In this document: positions 56,561-64,000 of the stretch, one piece after another
Layout: every line of letters begins with the position of its first letter
How positions within the stretch are numbered: position 1 is the stretch's first letter
The notes under the pieces: generated by a model
Told to the model about the DNA's origin: nothing
Seen by the model: the letters and a program-made list of their open reading frames with translations, nothing else
The model's database searches: none
Made by a program: the position numbers and the translations under genes
NCBI GenBank assembly: GCA_030734395.1
Contig: JAUZTG010000029.1
Coordinates: 2,852,001 to 2,916,000, forward strand
Length of the DNA: 64,000 bases
Direction: 5' to 3'
From: Sarocladium kiliense
Lineage: Eukaryota > Ascomycota > Sordariomycetes > Hypocreales > Sarocladiaceae

Positions 56561-57793
56561 ATGATGTCGCTCCTGGAAGAAGAAGCAGGTTTCTCCTTCA
56601 ACAGTCAAAGCGAGAGTCGACTGTTCCATCTCCCACTTGAACTCCGTCGATGCATCTACAGTCACTTCATCAATGCATCGGGATACCATATGCTGAGCAG
56701 CACCGACGGCGATCTGGCGCTTACACCCTGCCTCGGAGCGAACCTGTATGATGGGGACATTGGCTACGGGCGAAGGGTCGCTCTGCCTCACCCGGACAGC
56801 TATGCCACGCACAATAGAAGACTGATATCTAGCTGGGGTCCTCATTGGATGTGCGAGGAGTTCTGGCTGGGCGGAATCGCTCCCGTGGTTGCCCATGATG
56901 AGAAGTTTGGCGCGAACCTGTGCTCACTTTACCCAGCTTTGAGAATCTGCAAGAGAATGTCAGTATAGCATGCTCCCATTGCCAGGCCACTTTTGTCGCT
57001 TGAGCTGACATATATTGCAAGCTACGTGGAAGTGATGATGTGGGCAGCTGCTGAGGCGGACTTTCATGCCCAAGACATTGGCACCCTCAATCTGATCATC
57101 GATGTCTTGCCTCAATGCTCTACCACGTTCAGCAGATCAAGCATCTGCTGCGAAGCGTTCATTCGAAATCGAATCGAGAGACTTTTCATAACGCTGAGCC
57201 GGCCACTCGCATTCTTTCGTGTGCTCGAGACTTGTTCTCTCTCAGGAAAGAGTTCTTCTCATCTGGAGCTAGAGCAGGACGCCCGCGCCTGGGTTGATGC
57301 AACCAATCGTCTACCTACTGGACTCCCACGGTTGAGGAAGCTTCTGTTATGGTTCGACCACACTGGGAGAGAGTATTGGTCGGTGGTCAACGAGCGAGCT
57401 CTTCTCTCCCCAATTCTAAGTGCTACGGCAGCTTTTGGATCGCTCGACGTTGTGATCGTTCTACCAAAAGCCCACCCAAGCATCGCGAGCAATCAGAAGC
57501 ACTTCTTGGAGAACAACTTGACAGTGGAAGTTCCGAGGAGACCTTCATTAACAGTGGCCGTTCACCGGGTTTTGAGACGGAGACTACGTGCTGCTGAAGG
57601 ATCCCATGCCCCTAGGGGGAATTCCAGATGGTGCGATGACTTCCCACACCTTCTCAATCATCCGTACTTCCGCGATACTATGAGTCTAGCGGAGATAGAA
57701 GAGTACGAGACAAAAGGTTGGCTTATAGGAGTGGATATAAATGCATCCCTTAGGGGCGAAGATTACAGGGTACCGCTTCCACCAACAAGTTAA
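56561..57793 (+). CDS. F-box-like / DUF-type protein of unknown function
   Basis: Exons 56561-56958 and 57022-57793 give 389 aa; the donor is GTCAGT and the join reads LRICKRIYVEVMMW. The start is the first ATG of MMSLLEEEAGFSFN. After a short acidic leader comes FHLPLELRRCIYSHFI, the LPxEIRxxIY pattern common to a large fungal family (F-box-like/DUF7730-type). The middle holds YPALRICKRIY, typical of the same proteins, then a leucine-rich, Trp/Arg-rich second half. No catalytic motif. Such proteins are numerous and fast-evolving in filamentous ascomycetes; the function is unknown. The first exon's start is less certain than the second exon. Confidence 0.66.
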
Positions 57794-57952
57794 CATCGCC
57801 AGCATTGCAGATCAACAAGTAGCGGTTAGAAGAGAATCCTAATTCAACACAGCTCGGATCTGCCACTTAGCCAAGACTTCATGTTCCAAATTTGCTCGCA
57901 TTGTGTACTCAAAACTGTCATCAAGTGCCAATCAAGTATTCTGTGATCCCGG

Positions 57953-59242
57953 TCAGATCTTCTGGACCCTTCCCTCACTATCTACCCACAAACCCTTGCT
58001 GAACAGGTACATACACATAGCGAGTTGATTCAAGCTATCGGCGTTGTCTACGTCGTGGAGTTTATTGACACACACCCAACCATAGCAAGCTTTTGGTGGT
58101 TGATCAACAGCCTTGCCACCTGTGTTTGTATGTAGGAGCTTGATGCGGCCCAAAATTAGCACATGCATTCTCCATAACGGATGGGATTATCGGAAACTTA
58201 CCTCGTGAATGAAAGTGCCAGTCAGTGACTGGGTTAAGACGTCGATGGCCTTTTCATCACCTTTCAGTCCGTCTTGGAAGCTTTGCTCCTGAATCGTTGT
58301 CAGAATGTTATCGTCGATGCGAGCGATGAATTCCTGGTTCAAAAGCTCCAAATACCATGCGCAGAGATCCATTGTGTTCGGTCTTTCAGGCATAGTCATC
58401 AAGAACGGATCTGGGTCTGGTTGAGGGCCTTGGGCTCCGCCGTCCAGCCAGGCGTTGAGCAATGGCAAATAACGAGCGTTGTCTATCGCGTCAGAAGAGC
58501 CAGTAATAGCCATAGGGAGGCTATCGCCAGCTCCAGGTTTGACTGTGGTATCGTGACAGATTTGCATGTTTTCCCAGTCGACTAGTTGTGGCCGGCTGTT
58601 CTGGGCGATGTTCCGACCGGGACTCTGGCGACCGTCCCAATTTGAATCATCACAAAAGATGATCTGTAGACAGTAATCTGTTAGAATCATGTTGTTGCAC
58701 TGGCTGCTTTGGGTGGAGCAAAGCAATGAGCGTTTGACGGTAGCTAGGACATCGAGCGACATACCACATCTTCATTACTAGCCAGTGGATAACCGTCGTG
58801 AAGTGGAGGGTGTTCATCCTTGTCATAACGTTGTATATTTCGAAGATAGGCTTCGGCAAATTGTTAGCTCTGAGGAATGTTCTCTTGCCCAGAGAACAAC
58901 GCGAACAGAAGCCGCATTACTCACTTTTAGCCTTATCAACCTTGCCCTGGAGAGCATCATCATCCCCCAGGATAGACTTCACCATACTCTGCACTTTTTC
59001 GTTCTCGTAGTCGTTATTCATAACAAGGATAGCAGTGTCGACGATCGTGAGGGCATCCTTCATAGCGCCCTTTATCTGCTTCGGGTTGTGGTTATCTGAA
59101 GGCATTTTATATGTCAGTCTAACTTCGGTCCTACAGAAGGACATTTGAAGGTGAATGAATACATACCACAGCCTCCCAGCGCCCAAAACTGAGCATTGCA
59201 GACGTGAAGAATGGCTAGGATGATGAAGGTATAGGGCATCAT
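57953..59242 (-). CDS. Secreted zinc metalloprotease (HExxH, M35-like)
   Basis: Five exons from the right: 59167-59242, 58925-59095, 58765-58850, 58202-58663 and 57953-58138, giving 326 aa. A signal peptide (MMPYTFIILAILHVCNA) precedes a helical propeptide-like part (QIKGAMKDALTIVDTAIL). Exon 3 was chosen because its frame gives QRYDKDEHPPLHDGYPLASNED, behind a CTAAC branch point. The zinc site HELLH (264-268) is formed only when the fourth intron (63 bases) is removed: exon 4 ends in FIHE and exon 5 begins LLHTNTGG. The end carries KACYGWVC and VDNADSLNQLAMCMYLF, like the NADSYxxFA block of deuterolysin/Lys-specific peptidases. Third zinc ligand not identified. Family assignment is moderate; the splice join is strong. 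Confidence 0.78.
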
Positions 59243-59385
59243 TGTGTTGAGTGATGCATAGGTTCCTCTGAGTAGAGTGATCCTAGAATGCAGAGATGTG
59301 TGTGCTCGTTGAAGGAGGAAGGCAATGGAATATGAATTGTTGTACTTTGGTTTATGATATGCTTCAAGGCTTCCTTGACTATCTA

Positions 59386-59393
59386 TTTAAACA
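59386..59393 (-). promoter_or_regulatory. TATA-like element of the metalloprotease gene
   Basis: The minus strand reads TTTAAATA about 145 bases upstream of the start codon at 59242. Position-based inference. Confidence 0.4.
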
Positions 59394-60574
59394 TCTCAGA
59401 GAACGGATATCATTCGAGGCGAAGCCCAGTGGGTGGTCAGTCAAACCCCCATGCCGTGCGTCAACTCCGTGCCCAGGAAGACAAGGGTGGCCATGGCCTC
59501 AAGGCTCGTTTACCTACAATCAGGTGTTTTTAGGAGCTCAGAACTGCCCCGAAATGATTGTCGATGGTCCAGCCAGCCAACTGTGCTTCAGCGAGGGATC
59601 CTACCTGGCCCCTGGCGGCTTCATGTGCCTCCTGGCCAATTGTCTCCAGGCACTCGTCATCTCACAGTTTAAAAGCCTTGGGTCGAGAAGCCCGAATTCG
59701 CCTCACTGTACGTCATGAGATGTTGGCCCAGGAATCAGGCCGTTGATCCTTCAGGCCAGGCAGTATGGCCCCATCGGATGGCACGACTTTTGAGAAGGCG
59801 ATGGTATGAAGTGGCCTTTTATCTGTAACCCAACTCACTGTCTTTAGATGAGTTCATCATGGCCAAGACCTAAAATAGCACCGTGAGGCCTTCTGGATGT
59901 ACCAACTTTGGGCGAGATCCCTTATACAGGTTCGGGCAAGTTGGCCACAGCAAGGCAAGGTCGAATCCTTCAAATGATCCTGAATCCTGGGGGTCATCAG
60001 TGAACAACTGCGGACTAGAGCTCTGTTGGTACTGGATCAGCTACTTGAAGCTGTTGCCATTTCGAAGCCCCTTGGTAATGACAGAAAACTAACTGAGCTT
60101 AGTCTAATCGCAATGCTCTGTTTTAACGTTTGTCAAGAATTGCAACGGGGACTAGAGCCTGTATTCATGTGAGGAGCGTTGAGAATAATCATATCAGAAA
60201 AGGGAAGGAAAGAGGAATGAGATGTTGGCTGTTGGTAATTTGAGTGATCTGCTAATGCCGTTGGCTCGTCTCGTGATCCTCTCGCCCCCAAAAGAGGTCT
60301 CAACAATTGGACCCAACATCCAGCGGTTAAGCGTGTCAGAGTTAATGCAGCGCAGGAACGCAATAAAATCATTTCTGCTACCAAGGTTCTCTCTATGATC
60401 TCCTCCCTAGGTTTCTGGGCAGGTACCAGCCCCCACACGGGATTCCTGGGGTCCGAGTTGGTCAACTTTGCAGTCCGTGCCATTGTCGGCCGAGCCAACG
60501 CAAGTATTAAACATGTCATCAGGATAGGAAACTGTGTATTACGAAGAAGATTCTGAGCAGGAACTCTTGCAGCA

Positions 60575-60581
60575 TATATAA
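60575..60581 (+). promoter_or_regulatory. TATA box of the cysteine-rich secreted protein gene
   Basis: TATATAA, 145 bases upstream of the start codon at 60726; mirrors the spacing at the divergent metalloprotease. Confidence 0.5.
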
Positions 60582-60725
60582 GCTCGGTTTCAGCATGCTT
60601 CTAAAATGAATGCCCTCGACTTGCTCACTACTATGTAGCGCTCAAAGACCGACAAGACCGACACATCTCGACTTTGACTACTGTTCCATTTACAACACTT
60701 CCTTCACGATTTTCGTTGAGCGAAA

Positions 60726-63270
60726 ATGAGGTGGCTCTTGTCTTCATTCATAGTGGCGTTGTTTACGCTCACGTCGTTTGCTGAAGTACTTGACCTTGGC
60801 GATCTTGGACAATATGATCCGCAAACTGTGAGACCTCCACTTCCCTCACCTCTTCCGTTTCCTCTCACCGGACTTTTCTACTTCAAACTTTGAAGCTAAT
60901 CTCTACAAAAAGGACGTAATACCAGAAGGCCTTCACCTTGACTCCATTTACATCGTTGAGGAGGGTGACGGCTTCAAGATTCTACTCGGCAAGGATGTGA
61001 AGGCGAAGGTCGATGCCGCACTCACGGGCTGCGGTGAAATCGGGAACCATTGTTACCAGACCGTGAACAACATTCTCAAAGACGCTCATCTTCAGACAAA
61101 CCAAGATTTAGAGACTCGCCAGCTAGTTGTTGCCGCTGCAACACTCGCCCGCATATGGGGCAACGTTCGGAAGCTTGGGCAAGCTATCAGCGCCTTGATT
61201 ATAGCAATGTGAGCCGCGGGTGGCCAGCAGATGTACAGCGAGAAGGGTTCATTTTGGTCTGAGAGTGCGGCCAGCAATGCTGCAAACCTTCCGGAAGCCA
61301 CTCCCATCACCATATCCGCCGACGGCAGTGTGATAGCCACGGTGACGCAAAGTCCCGAAAAGACGACACTCGAAGGGTAAGTAACCCAGGCCTTCCTACT
61401 CCTTCAATATTCCACCCTATGTCTGACCTTGTGACCGTGTCACTTCAGCTCAGTCATACCGGTCGTGACTGTTGTAGAATCGGCCAGTGAGGGCTTCGAG
61501 AAAGGAGACTTGTCCGGGGTCCTTGATGTAAGCCTTGCCAATCGCCTAGATGAGTTCATGCATAGACGAAAGGACTGTCAAGCTGGACGGGTATTCGACG
61601 AGAAACACTCCAAGCGGAGGCGTGCTTCCGGTAGCTACGGCCAGGCGCTCTGCGCGGCTCAGTCAGTCATGCAAGGTGCCACAGCCGACGGTCCCTTCAA
61701 CGATTTGGTTCTCCTCAGCCCTGCTGGAGTTCACTTTCAATTTGTTAAGGCTGCTGGGGCTGCTCGCGAAGCAGCCAACGAGCTCGCCGAGTTCGTCACA
61801 GCCTACGCGCCCTTGATTGCACTACCGGAGGACTTAGTTGAGGAGATATCTGTGTACGTTTTTGCCCTGGCGATTGATACAATTGTCGAAAACATCCCTC
61901 TTGGCGAGCAGAATCGGATCAAGGCTACGATGGTCACCACTACAGATAGTCCCTCAAGCACGTCGACGGGGTGCCCCGAGCCACACTCCGTAAGTTAACA
62001 GTCAAAAGGCCGGTCAGACTTTGAATGCTAGAGTCTTGCAGCTGACTTGATCGTGTGACATAGATCATCTGTGGCGTCAAAGATGCGGAGGACTGTGCCT
62101 TGAAGATCATTGGGGATGGCAAAAATAAGAAGGCCGTCTGTGAAAAGGTTCGTTTCGAAACCCTGAATCCTTGGTGCTACAGGTACGTGGACTGACAGCG
62201 TTAATATCGAATTATTAGGGAGAATACAAAGACTGCAAGTGCAATCCTCCTCCTCGAACATTTACCAATATGGCCTCGAAAGAGCAGCAGGAGTTCTTGA
62301 TATCGGTGAACGACTTACTGAAAAATCATGAGCCAGCAAAGGAAGCAGACTGCCCTGACAAATCCACTCCCATACCAGCCTCCCTCTTCGATTCTGACTC
62401 CATGAACGTCCAAGAGCACTTTTGTGACGAATGGACAAAGGACAAGGATAGGTCAATGACCATTAACTCTAAGGGAGAAGATGTCAATCCGGAGCCGCAT
62501 TTGCGCGGACGCGCTCCGAAAGTCGACGCCGACACTTACGACGATTGGTTGTTCGATCTTAGCTTCGATCCTACGAAGGGCGATAAGAAATGTAGTCGAG
62601 ATTGCAACAGCGCATTCGATCATATGTCAGGCGTCTGCGCCACTCCTCGTAAGTCTCACTTCCGAAGAAACTCCCGAAAGCCTCTGTATTTGTGCAACAA
62701 CGAACTAACAGCTTCTCTACTACGATATCAGCCGGCAAGCAAATCCTGCCCGGCATCGTCGCTCCTGGTGCCCACATGTATGAGAAGGGCTCACTCGACG
62801 TTGGCTGCGGCACGTTCTCGTACAGCATCCACAAGCGCGAACTGACCGAACTGAAAGAATTCAAGCAGTTCTGTTACAAGAAAGACGACTTCGCTCCTCT
62901 CAAAGGCGATGGTGTCGACAAACTTTGGGTTGGTACGGGGACAGCCGATGTTTGCAGAGGCAAGGGTCGACGTCCACCGATGATCAAGAAAGGTGACAAA
63001 AATACATTTGTCCACCAGAATGGGAAGATCAACAAGGTGCCTTACCAATACAATATTTGGTGGAAGGATGGCTGCACCCTAGCGGATGATGGACCAAGTG
63101 AGGTTTACATCACGAACCCACTTGTGAAGCAGGATTATGACTCCGAGGGCTGCCAGAAGTATTTGTACCGGAACTGGAGAAATTGTAACAATGGTGGTGT
63201 TGGAGGCAATATCCAAGTTGGGTGTTTGATCTATGAGTTCAAGGCAGATGAGAACGAAAGGACTTGGTGA
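60726..63270 (+). CDS. Secreted cysteine-rich protein, multi-exon; frame interrupted by a TGA
   Basis: Exons 60726-60827, 60913-61376, 61449-61989, 62064-62147, 62219-62648 and 62732-63270 form one frame of 720 codons, except for TGA at 61210-61212. A signal peptide (MRWLLSSFIVALFTLTSFAE) starts it. The last three exons are Cys-rich: CGVKDAEDCALKII, AVCEKGEYKDCKC, CSRDCNSAFDHMSGVC, DVGCGTFSYSI and a Cys-rich C-terminus. This order resembles, as I recall, the region behind the catalytic domain of fungal subgroup-C chitinases and stand-alone secreted relatives; no chitinase or LysM domain is present here. Removing 61209-61274 (GTGAGC...CCAG, 66 bases) as an intron would skip the stop in frame, but the lost residues look protein-like. 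The gene may be a pseudogene or contain an extra intron. Confidence 0.62.
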
Positions 63271-64000
63271 GCGGTGCTGCAGTATAGCTCGAGGTTTTGG
63301 CTTTTTCTCCATTCATTCTCTATTCTATTAGCTGCCCTGCTATCAATTCTATCATGCGTCTCCATGCGATGGTCCGATTTGTACTCATCCATGTCTTCCG
63401 TAAGACCGAGCAGGGGAAAAGAAAGATAGTCCTGGAAGGCTCTTCGAGGATGGTCTGCCCGGTACTGACGTCTACTTTGTTTGCCTTCTTCCAGTAGGTG
63501 CCGTCGAAAGAACTTCATCAGACAACGCGAAGGCAGCGAGCAGACCACAACCGTATCATGTCACGCTGCTTGATTGGATTGGCATCCGGATCATAAAACC
63601 TCAGTTGCACGAGCCAGTCCATACACAGCATGTCGTCAGATTTATTCCCTGCATCTTCCCGGCCTCCGCATTTCTTCTCAACCTCCACATCCCGGGCCGG
63701 CAGTACCCCGAATTCGATCTACTCTCTATCCTGCCTCCTCTCCCCAGAATTTCATTTAGCCGGCACTGACAAAGTCCATCTGACGTCAACAGTCCCTGCT
63801 AGGCTCTTGATTCTCGGATATTCCCCGACAGCACGTACATAGATCGCCCGGGACGAACAATTACCATTGGGGGGGAAGCGCGAACTTCTTGGCTTTTGAC
63901 CCCCCCCCCCCGGCTCATCTGCCGTCGGGCGGAGTAGACGGTTCTTCACGGATCAATATCCAGCAGACAGTTGCCTTTGTAGAGCTCACATGCCGCTAAC
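63271..64000. other. right-end region, no gene recognised
   Basis: About 730 bases after the last gene. It contains a G7 run at 63869-63875 and a C12 run at 63900-63911. Open frames here are short and Ser/Pro-rich. Confidence 0.55.

Larger units (their letters stand above)
59243..60725. other. divergent intergenic region between two secreted-protein genes
   Basis: About 1.5 kb with promoters of both genes and TATA-like elements listed separately. No gene recognised. Confidence 0.55.

Overview
This window is nuclear DNA from a filamentous ascomycete (Pezizomycotina). The evidence is dense genes (22 in 64 kb) split by short GT-AG introns of about 50-160 bp, with branch-point-like CTAAC/CTGAC motifs, and clearly fungal core genes: erg27, QCR6, SNF4, CFD1, SPE2, NOP10 and NOB1. 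The gene set would fit a dothideomycete or a eurotiomycete; I cannot decide between them. I recognise no tRNA, rRNA, transposon or CRISPR. All exon joins were inferred by eye from splice sites and reading-frame continuity.

Left part (0-23 kb), mostly core functions: a 3-ketosteroid reductase of ergosterol synthesis (erg27), an FLVCR-like MFS transporter, the complex III hinge protein (QCR6), a GRAM-domain protein with PY motifs, a formin-like GBD/FH3 protein without actin-assembly domains, the AMPK gamma subunit (SNF4), and a large RhoGAP whose frame is broken by a stop that lies inside a possible 120-nt intron.

Middle (24-49 kb), mixed: a secreted subtilisin-like protease, a seven-helix rhodopsin-type receptor-like protein and an intracellular GH2 glycosidase, then an unidentified four-helix membrane protein. 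These are followed by a housekeeping run: CFD1 (cytosolic Fe-S assembly), SPE2 (S-adenosylmethionine decarboxylase), NOP10 and NOB1 (ribosome assembly, tail to tail), and an AAAP amino-acid permease with highly biased codons.

Right part (49-64 kb), accessory: an ankyrin-like protein, a tannase/feruloyl esterase, a cytochrome P450, an F-box-like protein, a secreted zinc metalloprotease whose HExxH motif is split by an intron, and a secreted cysteine-rich multi-exon protein whose frame holds a TGA stop. The last two are divergently transcribed and each has a TATA-like element. I found no convincing undescribed multi-gene system. The most interesting leads are the two frame-interrupting stops, the intron-split protease active site, the SPE2 leader ORFs and the internal in-frame start of SNF4.
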